Numbered from the stretch's first letter, positions 23,708 through 31,376 are shown. The stretch: DNA of 39,057 nucleotides from an uncultured Collinsella sp. (GCA_900549555.1 UROO01000007.1:1-39057), one strand, 5' to 3'. The notes: generated by a model not told the origin, from the sequence alone. Made by a program: numbers and translations.

Positions 23708-24286
23708 ATGCCTGAACGCTTGGTTTCGACGACATGCTTGGGAAATCTCAACGACCCGTCCTATGAACTCCTGCTTCGCCGGGAGCTGGGCGGTGTCTTT
23801 GAGGTTGACGAGCTGCTGCTCGATTGGGACCAGGCTGATGCGCGCCTGTTTGCGGGCGTAACGGAGCTAGGGCGCACGGTCGATGTTCGGCTGGATGGCG
23901 CTGGCGGAGAACGTCTCGCCGACGGCGACGTGCTTGCTATTGACCGCGCGGGCGCGGTGCCCGTAGCGGTTGTCGTGCGCCTGCGCAGCGCCGAGGTTTA
24001 TTTGGTCGAAGTCGACCGCATGGATCCGATTGCGCTCGCGCATGCGTGCTGGGAGATCGGCAACATGCATGCGCCGCTCTTCCGGGGCGACTCGGATGAT
24101 TATACCGTGCGCATGTATACGCCGGTGCAGCCTGTTTTGGGCCGCATGCTCCGGGGTGTCGAGGGTGTTCGGCTCTCGGTGGTCACACGCGAGCTCGATG
24201 CCAGCCGACGCTTTGCATCGAGCGCGGCGGATGTTGTTGTGAGTATGGCTCCAGACTTTACGATCGTAAAGAAGGCGCGCGGCTAA
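23708..24286 (+). CDS. UreE-like putative metallochaperone
   Basis: This 192-residue protein resembles UreE, the nickel-binding dimer that delivers Ni to urease. The N-terminal half has the UreE-type GRTVDVRLDGAGGERLADGDVLAIDRAGAVPV. The C-terminal half has AHACWEIGNMHAPLF, matching the family HLGNRHVPL element, and PVLGRMLRGV matching the following helix. The Arg of GNRH is Met here, and no His-rich tail exists. No urease gene is in the window, so the client may be another metalloenzyme. It directly follows a SlyD-like gene, a pairing that suggests nickel handling. The assignment is from motif similarity only. Confidence 0.75.
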   Translation: MPERLVSTTCLGNLNDPSYELLLRRELGGVFEVDELLLDWDQADARLFAGVTELGRTVDVRLDGAGGERLADGDVLAIDRAGAVPVAVVVRLRSAEVYLVEVDRMDPIALAHACWEIGNMHAPLFRGDSDDYTVRMYTPVQPVLGRMLRGVEGVRLSVVTRELDASRRFASSAADVVVSMAPDFTIVKKARG

Positions 24287-24297
24287 CGTGCGTATGC

Positions 24298-24345
24298 GTA
24301 AGACGGATTTTGAGAGGCAACTATTCAAAGTCCGTCTTACTTTTG
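24298..24345 (+). terminator. Terminator after the slyD-ureE-like pair
   Basis: A 16-position stem with one G-T pair (24298-24313 with 24325-24340) and an 11-base loop is followed by TTTTG. It lies 11 bases after the UreE-like stop and upstream of the HAD gene. Confidence 0.8.
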
Positions 24346-24368
24346 ATGAGATGCTTTGGGGGAAGCAT

Positions 24369-25166
24369 ATGGGTCTTGAGGGAATCAAACTGATCGCCTG
24401 CGATTTGGATGGCACGTTGCTGCATCCGGGGGAGCGCGAGCCGCGTTCCGAGGCCTTTGAGCTCATCGATGAGCTGCATCGTCGCGGTATCGTGTTTATG
24501 CCGGCGAGCGGCCGTCAATATGCGAGCTTGCGCTACCTGTTTGCCCCGGTGGCAGACGAGCTTGCCTATGTGTGCGAAAACGGCGCCCTCGTCATGAGCG
24601 AGGGGCGTGCCGTCGTCAAGCGCTCTATGGAGCGTGATTTGGCGATGGATATCGCGAATGCCGTGGTCGCCTATCCCCATGCCGACGTGACACTTTCGTG
24701 CGAGGGGCACCTCTACACCATAAGCGGCAACGATGCGTTTGTTGACCACCTGCGCTATGAGGTCCACTGCGATGTGGCGGTGGTCGACCGTCCCGAGGAC
24801 ATTGACGAGGATGTCATTAAGATTGCGTTTCAAACGCCCGAGACAGAGCAGCCGGCGGCGCTGGAGTATTTCGAGCGCCTCTTTAGCGACCGTGTCGACG
24901 TGATGACGTCGGGAACCGAATGGACCGATTTTATCGGCTTTGATTCGGGCAAAGGGTCCGCGCTTGCCGATTATGGTTGCGCGCTGGGGATCTCACCTAA
25001 CGAAATGATGGCGTTTGGCGATAACGAAAACGATCGCGACATGCTCAACGTGGTGGGCCGTCCCTATCTGATGGAGAGCTGCAATCCCAGCATGCGCGGT
25101 GTCAATGACCGTGTCCGCTACGTGCGCACGGTCGAAGAAGAGCTGCGTCGTCTACTTGCTGAGTAG
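24369..25166 (+). CDS. Cof-type HAD-superfamily phosphatase
   Basis: This 265-residue cytosolic phosphatase of the HAD IIB (Cof/YbjI-like) family has motif I DLDGTLL (nucleophile Asp near residue 14), motif II PASGRQ, and motif III/IV FDSGKGSAL and MAFGDNENDRDML with metal-binding aspartates. Members act on sugar phosphates, flavin precursors and similar small molecules; the substrate cannot be told from sequence. The ATG at 24369 is chosen because GGGGGAAG precedes it and because the earlier in-frame GTG at 24288 would place the start inside the previous terminator. Confidence 0.9.
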   Translation: MGLEGIKLIACDLDGTLLHPGEREPRSEAFELIDELHRRGIVFMPASGRQYASLRYLFAPVADELAYVCENGALVMSEGRAVVKRSMERDLAMDIANAVVAYPHADVTLSCEGHLYTISGNDAFVDHLRYEVHCDVAVVDRPEDIDEDVIKIAFQTPETEQPAALEYFERLFSDRVDVMTSGTEWTDFIGFDSGKGSALADYGCALGISPNEMMAFGDNENDRDMLNVVGRPYLMESCNPSMRGVNDRVRYVRTVEEELRRLLAE

Positions 25167-25180
25167 GCATGTCCCAAAAT

Positions 25181-25561
25181 CTACCTACAGTTGGGGCAGA
25201 GGCCCTCGAAGATGGTGTAGTGCGAGGTGACGTTCCAGCCGATTTGCTCGGACGCCTTGGCGTCGAGTTGGGCATCGAAGGGGAGCGGTACGTCGATGAC
25301 GTGGCTGCACGAGGTGCAGATGATATGCGCATGCGGCTCGATCGTGCGATCGAAGCGGCTGCCGCCCGGCGTCTTGATGGAGAGGATCTCGCCGGCGTCG
25401 GCTAAGAGATTGAGATTGCGGTAGACCGTACCGCGGCTGATTTTGTCATCCTGCGCGCGCACGGCGTTGTAGATCTCATCGGCGGTGGGGTGGTTATAGC
25501 TTTGGCGCACGGCGTCAAGAACCAGCTTCCGCTGCTTGGTGTTTCTTCTTTGCACCGCCAT
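25181..25561 (-). CDS. Fur-family regulator, PerR-like
   Basis: This 126-residue metal-dependent repressor has a winged helix spanning about residues 10-75 (HPTADEIYNAVRAQDDKISRGTVYRNLNLLADAGEI). The C-terminal dimerisation domain has two structural-zinc CxxC pairs (HIICTSC and CPNC) and the regulatory-metal region HAHIIC. The Arg-Gly-Thr-Val-Tyr recognition helix and short length fit PerR-type peroxide sensors better than Fur, but this is not decisive. It is the last gene of a leftward group. The 61 bases before it contain a possible promoter (-35 TTAGTA, 17 bases, -10 TATCAT on the minus strand) overlapping an imperfect AT-rich inverted repeat around 25598-25622 that could be an autoregulatory operator. 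Confidence 0.87.
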   Translation of the reverse strand: MAVQRRNTKQRKLVLDAVRQSYNHPTADEIYNAVRAQDDKISRGTVYRNLNLLADAGEILSIKTPGGSRFDRTIEPHAHIICTSCSHVIDVPLPFDAQLDAKASEQIGWNVTSHYTIFEGLCPNCR

Positions 25562-25622
25562 GCGCCTCGCCTCTTTTCTGTCAACGGTCGTAGGTAAATG
25601 ATACCGTATTTAGCACACAATA

Positions 25623-26033
25623 CTAATAACGAGGACTGAAACCGTCTTCATTGGTAAGTGGGGCTCGGGCCTGGGCGTCTGCGAGGCGAAAACGCGTTCC
25701 CATGCGCTCGTAGGAGGCATGAAGCGCCTCGAGATGAGATAGGATGTTTGCCGGAGCCCCCTGTATCTCCATCTCGACGGAGCCGTCTTCCATGTTACGC
25801 ACCCAGCCGGTGAGTGCGCGTGCCTGCGCGAGGTTGGTGTTGGTAAAGCGAAAACCAACGCCTTGGACTTGCCCCGTCCAGTGCAGGAAGTAGCGCAGGG
25901 GAGTGTCTTGAGTGGCCTCGTCGCTTGCGAGCACAGTAAGCCTGCGGCGCAGCTCGAGCTCGATGTTTGATGGTTTTTGAGGCTCTCGACTGCTGCCGGT
26001 GACGCTGGAGAAGAACGTATCGAAGAGGCCCAT
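25623..26033 (-). CDS. acyP: Acylphosphatase with N-terminal extension
   Basis: This 136-residue protein has an acylphosphatase domain at about residues 47-130, which hydrolyses carboxyl-phosphate bonds. The signature GQVQGVGFR carries the phosphate-binding Arg, and WVRNMEDGSVEMEIQG carries the catalytic Asn. About 45 N-terminal residues (FDTFFSSVTGSSREPQKPS...) precede the domain, which is longer than the usual 90-100 residue enzyme. The start lies 2 bases after the stop of the Gfo/Idh gene, so the two are coupled. Its physiological substrate is not known. Confidence 0.85.
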   Translation of the reverse strand: MGLFDTFFSSVTGSSREPQKPSNIELELRRRLTVLASDEATQDTPLRYFLHWTGQVQGVGFRFTNTNLAQARALTGWVRNMEDGSVEMEIQGAPANILSHLEALHASYERMGTRFRLADAQARAPLTNEDGFSPRY

Positions 26034-26035
26034 CG

Positions 26036-27142
26036 CTAGGCCTGCTTGACTGAATCGGCGGGGAAGGTAATGCCGGCCTGCTGACGCACGGCATCCATGA
26101 TGCGGAGCGAGACGAGCGTGACATCGCGGTAGTGGCCGAGCTCGTGGCGTCCCGCCGGGGTCTCCCAGATCTCTTCCTTAACGTTATCGATGTTACCGAT
26201 GGCGGTGATAAAGTCTATGAGTTCGTATTCCATAGTGTTGCTCGATTTGGGCAGATCGAGCGCGCGGCCGTTGTCGTCCTGTTCGCGCGGTGCCTCGGTC
26301 GCCGAGCCGCGTACGACGTCGCCGCGATAGTCGATGCGGACGTTGCGGGGCGTGGACAGATGGTCGATCTGGATAGTGCCACGCTCGCCTTCGATCTGCG
26401 AGGGCAGCAGGTCATTCGTAATTTTGGAGTGCGCGAGCTCGACGGAGATACGGCCACCGCCATAGCTGGCGAGAATGGAACCGCAACCGTCGATGGGGCC
26501 ATGGGTGAGCTCTTGCGTTGAGGGGTCGAGCAGCGTGGTCATGCTGGTGAGACCAGAGGGCATGCCGAAAATCTCGACCATGGGCTCGACGGCGTAGACG
26601 CCAATGTCCATGAGGGAACCCGATGCCATATTGCAGTCGAAGATATTGGTGGCGCGTCCAGCGAGGATTTCGTTGTAGCGTGAGGAATACTTGCCAAAGC
26701 GCAGTGAGGCGCGGCGAATGGGCGCAATCTCGCCCAGAGCGTCCTCAATGGCGTGGAAGGCGGGGTCGTGAAGCGGGCGCATGGCCTCGAGGGCCACGAC
26801 GCCTGCTGCCTCGGCAGCGCGGAAGACTTCCAGTGCCTGCGCTTCGGTGGCGCAGAAGGGCTTCTCGACGATGACGTGCTTGCCACCGGCGATGCAGGCG
26901 AGCGCCTGCTCGTGATGGAGCGCGTTGGGGCTGCCGATGTAGACGGCGTCGACGTCGTCGGCGGACGCAAGCTCGTCAAGTGCGGTGAAGTTGCGTTCGC
27001 CGCCGTGTTCGGCGGTAAAGGCGGCGCCACGATCTGCGTCGCGCGAGAGCGTGCCTACGAATGTAGCCTGGTCGTTGACATTGACGACTTGGATAAAGTC
27101 GTCGGTGATCATGGATGTGCCGATGGTTGCGATGCGCAGCAT
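26036..27142 (-). CDS. Gfo/Idh/MocA-family oxidoreductase
   Basis: This 368-residue NAD(P)-dependent dehydrogenase has an N-terminal Rossmann domain (MLRIATIGTSMITDDFI; the canonical GxGxxG is reduced to GTSMIT). The family catalytic-region motif EKPFCATEAQALEV follows, with the EKP lysine present, then MDIGVYAVEPM. The C-terminal domain is the beta-sheet sugar-binding type. The substrate is unknown, probably a sugar or cyclitol. The open frame extends to 27445, but the ATG at 27142 gives the family start and follows GGGGGA. It is the second gene of the leftward group after rnhA. Confidence 0.9.
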   Translation of the reverse strand: MLRIATIGTSMITDDFIQVVNVNDQATFVGTLSRDADRGAAFTAEHGGERNFTALDELASADDVDAVYIGSPNALHHEQALACIAGGKHVIVEKPFCATEAQALEVFRAAEAAGVVALEAMRPLHDPAFHAIEDALGEIAPIRRASLRFGKYSSRYNEILAGRATNIFDCNMASGSLMDIGVYAVEPMVEIFGMPSGLTSMTTLLDPSTQELTHGPIDGCGSILASYGGGRISVELAHSKITNDLLPSQIEGERGTIQIDHLSTPRNVRIDYRGDVVRGSATEAPREQDDNGRALDLPKSSNTMEYELIDFITAIGNIDNVKEEIWETPAGRHELGHYRDVTLVSLRIMDAVRQQAGITFPADSVKQA

Positions 27143-27215
27143 GTGTCCCCCTTGCGTTGTTTGGCCTACAGGACGAGTGTAGCGCGGGAGGACATAAAAG
27201 CGTGCGAAAACGCCG

Positions 27216-27701
27216 TTACAGGTCGCTCTCGTTAAAGCCGGTGTCGATATCGAGGTTGCTGCCGTCGGCCGCCGTGGTGGCAAGCTCGTCGCAGCGCTCG
27301 TTGAGCTCGTGACCGGCGTGGCCTTTAACCCAGATGAACTCCACTTTGTGCGTGCTCTTTGCGGTGAGCAGGCGCTCCCACAGATCGCGGTTCTTGACAG
27401 GCTGCTTGTTGGCGGTCTTCCAGCCGCGTTTTTTCCATCCGTCAATCCAGTGCTTGTTGAAGGCGTTGACGACGTACTGCGAATCGGAATGGACTTCGAC
27501 GTCGCAGGGGCGGTTGAGCGCCTCGAGCGCTACGATGACCGCCATGAGCTCCATGCGGTTGTTGGTGGTCTTGGCGTAACCGCGCGAAAGCTCGGAGGTG
27601 AAGGTCTTGCCGGCGGGGTTGGTGTATTTGAGCACGGCGCCATAACCGCCGCGTCCCGGATTTGATCGGGCCGAGCCGTCGGTATAGATGATGACCTTCA
27701 C
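27216..27701 (-). CDS. rnhA: Ribonuclease HI
   Basis: This 161-residue enzyme degrades the RNA strand of RNA-DNA hybrids. The catalytic acidic residues appear in YTDGSA (Asp8), NRMELMAV (Glu), HSDSQYVV (Asp) and GHELNERCDELA (Asp), and the basic handle KKRGWKTANKQPVKN is present. The start is GTG at 27701 with GAAAGG upstream; the open frame continues to 27752 without homology. It lies between the LysR gene (63 bases upstream) and the Gfo/Idh gene (73 bases downstream), all leftward, possibly one transcript. Confidence 0.95.
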   Translation of the reverse strand: MKVIIYTDGSARSNPGRGGYGAVLKYTNPAGKTFTSELSRGYAKTTNNRMELMAVIVALEALNRPCDVEVHSDSQYVVNAFNKHWIDGWKKRGWKTANKQPVKNRDLWERLLTAKSTHKVEFIWVKGHAGHELNERCDELATTAADGSNLDIDTGFNESDL

Positions 27702-27764
27702 ATGGTTCCTTTCGTTGGGTATGTTTCGTGCGAGTGACCATTGTAGCGCCATGCCCGCCGGGGG

Positions 27765-28703
27765 CTAGCAATTTACGATTTCTACCCCGTCTTCCGACAG
27801 TTGGTTGGCATGGATGATGCGGTTGAGCTCGTCGAGGTATTGCTGCAAGAGGGGAGAGGGCTTGCGGTCGTCATGCATGATGTAGCCCACATGCATCGTC
27901 GGGGCGTCTGCCAAGGGGATCGAGGCCATGCCCCACTGCATTTCGCTGGAGAGTACGCCGGTCGACAGCGCATAGCCGTTCGAGGTGATAAGCAGGTTGG
28001 TGAGCGTCCCGCGGTCGGATACGCGGATATTGCGGTTGCAGGGAATATAGCTAAACGGCTCCTCGGCGTAATAGAAGGAGTTCGAGGTGCCTTGCTCAAA
28101 GCTGTAGCGCGTATAGGGCGTAAGGTCGGCAAGGGACAGCTGCGAGCGACGGGCGAGCGGGTGGCGTTCGCTCACGAACACGTGGACCTTCGCGTCAAAG
28201 AGGGGATGGAAGCTTGCACGGGCATCGGCGAAGGCCTTCTGCAGAACGCGGGCGTTAAAGTCATCCAGATACAGAATGCCGATATCGCTGCGAAACGCAC
28301 GGACGTCATCGATGATCTGCGATGTGGTGGTCTCGCGCATGATGAACTCGAACTTGCTGTCGCGGCAGCGCTCGACCACGTTGACAAAGGCCTCGACCGA
28401 AAAGGCGTAGTGCTGGGCGGAAATGGCGAGGCGGGCTTGCGGGGTGCCGCCGTCCTCGTAGCGTGCCTCGAGCATGTCGGCCTGCTCTACGACCTGGCGT
28501 GCATAACCCAAAAGCTCGGTGCCGTCGTTGGTGAGTGCAACACCGCGGCTAGAGCGCGTAAAGATTTCGATATGAAGTTCCTGCTCCAGGCTTTTAACGG
28601 CATTGGAGATATTGGACTGTGCCGTATAGAGGCGCTGAGCTGCGGCGTTGATCGAACCGGACTCTGCCACGGCGATCATAAAGCGAAGCTGCTGGAGGGT
28701 CAT
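27765..28703 (-). CDS. LysR-family transcriptional regulator
   Basis: This 312-residue regulator has an N-terminal winged helix-turn-helix (about residues 1-65: LQQLRFMIAVAESGSINAAAQRLYTAQSNISNAVKSLEQEL), then a periplasmic-binding-like effector domain (about 90-295). It is transcribed away from metY across a 272-base region, the usual LysR arrangement, so metY and sulphur assimilation are the likely targets in the manner of CysB/CmbR. The effector is not predictable. An upstream in-frame ATG at 28721 is possible; 28703 has GAAGGGA about 9 bases before it. Confidence 0.88.
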   Translation of the reverse strand: MTLQQLRFMIAVAESGSINAAAQRLYTAQSNISNAVKSLEQELHIEIFTRSSRGVALTNDGTELLGYARQVVEQADMLEARYEDGGTPQARLAISAQHYAFSVEAFVNVVERCRDSKFEFIMRETTTSQIIDDVRAFRSDIGILYLDDFNARVLQKAFADARASFHPLFDAKVHVFVSERHPLARRSQLSLADLTPYTRYSFEQGTSNSFYYAEEPFSYIPCNRNIRVSDRGTLTNLLITSNGYALSTGVLSSEMQWGMASIPLADAPTMHVGYIMHDDRKPSPLLQQYLDELNRIIHANQLSEDGVEIVNC

Positions 28704-28763
28704 CGGCGCCCGTCCCTTCATAGCTATCTATAAAACCGATAACAGGTTAGCGCTTTTAAGTGA

Positions 28764-28792
28764 TTGACCGAGGGAAACAATGCTCGTACTAT
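28764..28792 (+). promoter_or_regulatory. metY promoter
   Basis: TTGACC (28764-28769), a 17-base spacer and TACTAT (28787-28792) form a near-consensus promoter. Transcription would start near 28799, giving an untranslated leader of about 177 bases before metY. The position also fits LysR binding from the divergent gene. Confidence 0.75.
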
Positions 28793-28798
28793 TCAAAA

Positions 28799-28975
28799 CA
28801 CACAAAGGCGGTAGGTAATTAAGCCAACCACGGAACCGGGATGCGAAAGGAGGCCCGCATATGAATTGCTTGCCAAGACGAATGCCGGGCTCCTGTTTGC
28901 GCCCGTCGGCGTGATCAGGAGACAGCGACTTACTTCTCTCTTTTTATTTACTTTTGTTCGATCAAGGAGACCATC
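28799..28975 (+). promoter_or_regulatory. metY leader with competing hairpins (putative attenuator)
   Basis: The leader can form structure A, pairing 28848-28860 (which includes the AGGAGG ribosome site of the leader peptide) with 28882-28894. Structure B pairs CTCCTG (28890-28895) with CAGGAG (28916-28921). The two share bases 28890-28894 and exclude each other. A third short pairing, ATGCG/CGCAT (28841-28845 with 28856-28860), competes with A. A T-rich tract (28936-28950) follows 15 bases after B rather than directly. I could not match it to SAM, SAH, T-box or cobalamin riboswitch consensus. Confidence 0.55.
28861..28914 (+). CDS. Putative 17-residue leader peptide upstream of metY
   Basis: ATG at 28861 follows a perfect AGGAGG (28848-28853) with 7-base spacing, the best ribosome site in the neighbourhood. 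The frame encodes MNCLPRRMPGSCLRPSA and stops at TGA 28912-28914, 61 bases before metY. Two cysteine codons (positions 3 and 12) and an internal Met (8) fit sensing of sulphur amino acids. Codon 12 lies on the bases shared by the two competing hairpins, and the stop codon sits just before the right arm of structure B. Cysteine-responsive short reading frames are known in mycobacteria; the role here is inferred. Confidence 0.6.
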   Translation: MNCLPRRMPGSCLRPSA

Positions 28976-30286
28976 ATGAGCCAGTTCATTAACAACCCCG
29001 AGCACACCTTTGGTTTCGATACCCTGCAGCTGCACGTTGGCCAGGAGAGCGCCGATCCTGCATCCGACTCCCGTGCCGTGCCTATCTACCAGACCACGAG
29101 CTATGTGTTCCGCAACTCCCAGCACGCCGCCGACCGCTTTGGTCTTGCCGACGCCGGTAACATCTACGGCCGTCTGACCAACTCCACCCAGGGCGTCTTC
29201 GAGGACCGTATCGCCGCCCTCGAGGGTGGCGTGGCAGGTCTTGCCGTCGCCTCCGGTGCTGCTGCCATCACCTATACCCTGCAGGCTCTTGCCCAGGCCG
29301 GTGACCACGTGGTGGCTCAGAAGACCATCTACGGTGGCTCCTACAACCTGCTGGAGCATACGCTCTCCCAGTTTGGCGTCGAGACCACGTTTGTCGATGC
29401 CCATAACGTGGAAGAGGTCGAGGGTGCCATCAAGGACAACACCACGGTCATCTATCTCGAGACGCTCGGCAACCCCAACTCCGACATCCCCAACATCGAC
29501 GCCATCTCCGAGGTCGCCAAGAAGCACGGTCTGCCGGTTGTCGTCGACAACACCTTCGGCACCCCGTATCTGTTCCGTCCGCTGGAGCATGGTGCCAACA
29601 TCGTCGTCCACTCCGCAACCAAGTTCATCGGCGGCCACGGCACCTCGCTGGGCGGTGTGATCGTCGACGGCGGTAACTTCGATTGGAAGGCGAGCGGAAA
29701 GTACGCCCAGATCGCTGAGCCCAACCCCTCCTACCACGGTGTTTCGTTTGCCGAGGCTGCCGGTCCCGCCGCCTTCGCAACCTATGTCCGCGCTATCCTG
29801 CTGCGTGACGAGGGCGCCTGCATCAGCCCGTTCAACGCCTGGGTCCTGCTCCAGGGCACCGAGACCCTGTCGCTGCGCGTTGACCGTCATGTCGAGAACA
29901 CCAAGAAGGTCGTTGAGTTCCTGGCTGGTGACAGCCACGTCGCCAAGGTGAACCACCCGAGCCTGCCTGAGCACCCCGATCACGAGCTCTATCAGAAGTA
30001 CTTCCCCCGTGGCGGTGCTTCGATCTTTACCTTTGAGATTAAGGGTGGCCAGGAGGCAGCTTGGAAGTTCATCGATCATCTGCAGGTGTTCTCGCTGCTC
30101 GCCAACGTGGCCGACGTCAAGTCACTCGTCGTACACCCGGCTACCACCACGCACTCCCAGCTCTCTGCCGAGGAGCTCGCCGAGCAGAACATCACGCCCT
30201 CCACGATCCGTCTTTCCATCGGTACCGAGAACGCCGAGGATATCATTTGGGATTTGAAGCAGGCCTTCGCCGCGCTGGACGAGTAA
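28976..30286 (+). CDS. metY: O-acetylhomoserine sulfhydrylase (MetY type)
   Basis: This 436-residue PLP enzyme of the Cys/Met metabolism family makes homocysteine from O-acetylhomoserine and sulphide, feeding methionine synthesis. The PLP lysine is in HSATKFIGGHGTSLGG, the cofactor-contact region is ETLGNPNSDIPNI ... VVDNTFGTPYL, and the N-terminus FDTLQLHVGQ with YQTTSYVFRN is characteristic of MetY rather than MetB/MetC, including its larger size. AAGGAG precedes the ATG. It has its own promoter, a regulatory leader and a strong terminator, and lies opposite a LysR regulator. Confidence 0.95.
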   Translation: MSQFINNPEHTFGFDTLQLHVGQESADPASDSRAVPIYQTTSYVFRNSQHAADRFGLADAGNIYGRLTNSTQGVFEDRIAALEGGVAGLAVASGAAAITYTLQALAQAGDHVVAQKTIYGGSYNLLEHTLSQFGVETTFVDAHNVEEVEGAIKDNTTVIYLETLGNPNSDIPNIDAISEVAKKHGLPVVVDNTFGTPYLFRPLEHGANIVVHSATKFIGGHGTSLGGVIVDGGNFDWKASGKYAQIAEPNPSYHGVSFAEAAGPAAFATYVRAILLRDEGACISPFNAWVLLQGTETLSLRVDRHVENTKKVVEFLAGDSHVAKVNHPSLPEHPDHELYQKYFPRGGASIFTFEIKGGQEAAWKFIDHLQVFSLLANVADVKSLVVHPATTTHSQLSAEELAEQNITPSTIRLSIGTENAEDIIWDLKQAFAALDE

Positions 30287-30346
30287 GGCGACTTGTGCAA
30301 GGACCCCTTGCGACTCGATAGGTATAACTGCATAAAATGCCTGCTC

Positions 30347-30388
30347 AAGGCGCCTGTGCGCACAATGGTTGCACAGGCGCCTTTTTTT
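30347..30388 (+). terminator. Terminator after metY
   Basis: A perfect 13-bp stem (30347-30359 with 30371-30383) is followed by a run of T to 30388. A promoter-like TTGCGA (30308-30313), 17 bases, CATAAA (30331-30336) lies just before it; its meaning is unclear. Confidence 0.93.
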
Positions 30389-30599
30389 GCATAGAGAGGG
30401 TGCAAAAACAGGGTTTTTGACACGATTTATGCATTTGAGTTGTGGAAAACTCCTGTTGAGAGGATGTGAGTTTTACGCAATTGACGTGCGCCTTTTGAGT
30501 AAAACCGCAGGTCGCGATTTGCTCGGGGTACTATGCAGCGCGATCGAATCACACGCAGCCCAAACGCAGCAAAAACGCACTACGGAGGTTTCCAGCTAC
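30389..30599 (+). promoter_or_regulatory. Upstream region of the secreted-protein gene
   Basis: The 211 bases hold no gene. TTGACA at 30417 is a perfect -35 but has no -10 at 16-18 bases. TACTAT at 30529-30534 is a possible -10 without a -35. A CGGAGG ribosome site lies at 30583-30588. Confidence 0.3.
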
Positions 30600-31376
30600 A
30601 TGAGGATCGATTCACGAAAACCGAAAGCCGCCGCCCTTTCCGCCGCTCTGACCGTGGCACTTTTGGCGGGCGCCGGCGCAACTGATGCCCACGCAGCAAC
30701 ACTATCCGATACGGTTGGATCTACGCCGTCCGAGGCGACGCTGGTGCAGCCCGTCGACTACCGCGGCGACGGTTATGGCTCTATGCAGGAGTGGAACGCC
30801 TCGATGGGGGCAAAGCGCGATTCCCTGGAGATGCGCGCTCAGATCATTATGAATATGTATGGCGACTATGCTACCGATGACGAGCGTGCTGTGTTGCAGA
30901 ACTGCATCGACGGTGCGGGTAGCCTGTTGACGATGGGGGAGGTCGACGCCAAGTCGACCGAGCTCGACGAGCTTCGCTCCACGCTTGAGGATGCCAAGCG
31001 CGAGGCGCTCGAGGCTGCCGCAGCCGAAGCCGAGGCCGCTGAGGCCGTTCAGGCTTCGTATTACAACGCCGGCTCCGGCTCGTCTTACACGTCCGCTGCG
31101 TATTACGCGAACGGCTCGGGCCTGACGCGCTCGAGCGGCGTCAATAACTATAACGGCCGCCGCGAGACTTATTACAGCAGCAACGTGTTGTATCACCACC
31201 GCACGGGCGAATGGACGCAGGATTCCGAGGGCTTTTGGCGCGATTCCGATGGCTACTACGTCGTGGCCGCGGGTGATAAAGCTCAGGGCTCCACGTTTAC
31301 CGGTTCCAAGGGCGAGTGCAAGGTCTATGACTCCGGCTGCGCAGCCGGAACCACCGACTACTATACCGGTTGGTAA
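30600..31376 (+). CDS. Secreted coiled-coil protein of unknown function
   Basis: I do not recognise a family. The 258-residue product begins with a Sec signal peptide (about 1-33: basic MRIDSRKPKAA, hydrophobic LTVALLAGAGA, likely cleavage after DAHA). Residues about 60-115 are helical and polar. An Ala/Glu-rich coiled-coil stretch with heptad spacing covers about 115-145 (STELDELRSTLEDAKREALEAAAAEAEAAEA). The C-terminal third is rich in Tyr, Ser, Gly and Asn (SYYNAGSGSSYTSAAYY) and ends with a two-cysteine GECKVYDSGCAAG. This looks like an exported wall-associated protein. The frame is open well upstream (30369), but only the ATG at 30600 gives the signal peptide. Confidence 0.75.
   Translation: MRIDSRKPKAAALSAALTVALLAGAGATDAHAATLSDTVGSTPSEATLVQPVDYRGDGYGSMQEWNASMGAKRDSLEMRAQIIMNMYGDYATDDERAVLQNCIDGAGSLLTMGEVDAKSTELDELRSTLEDAKREALEAAAAEAEAAEAVQASYYNAGSGSSYTSAAYYANGSGLTRSSGVNNYNGRRETYYSSNVLYHHRTGEWTQDSEGFWRDSDGYYVVAAGDKAQGSTFTGSKGECKVYDSGCAAGTTDYYTGW

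Noticed and set aside
24288..24368. N-terminal extension of the HAD phosphatase from GTG 24288
   Set aside because: These bases form the terminator hairpin of the previous operon, and the ATG at 24369 has its own strong ribosome site and family-like start.
28799..28975. SAM or SAH riboswitch in the metY leader
   Set aside because: The region has fragments reminiscent of GGCCC...ATGAA...GCCAA, but the conserved core order and stems of SAM-I, SAM-IV and SAH types could not be assembled. The leader-peptide reading fits better; a covariance search would settle it.
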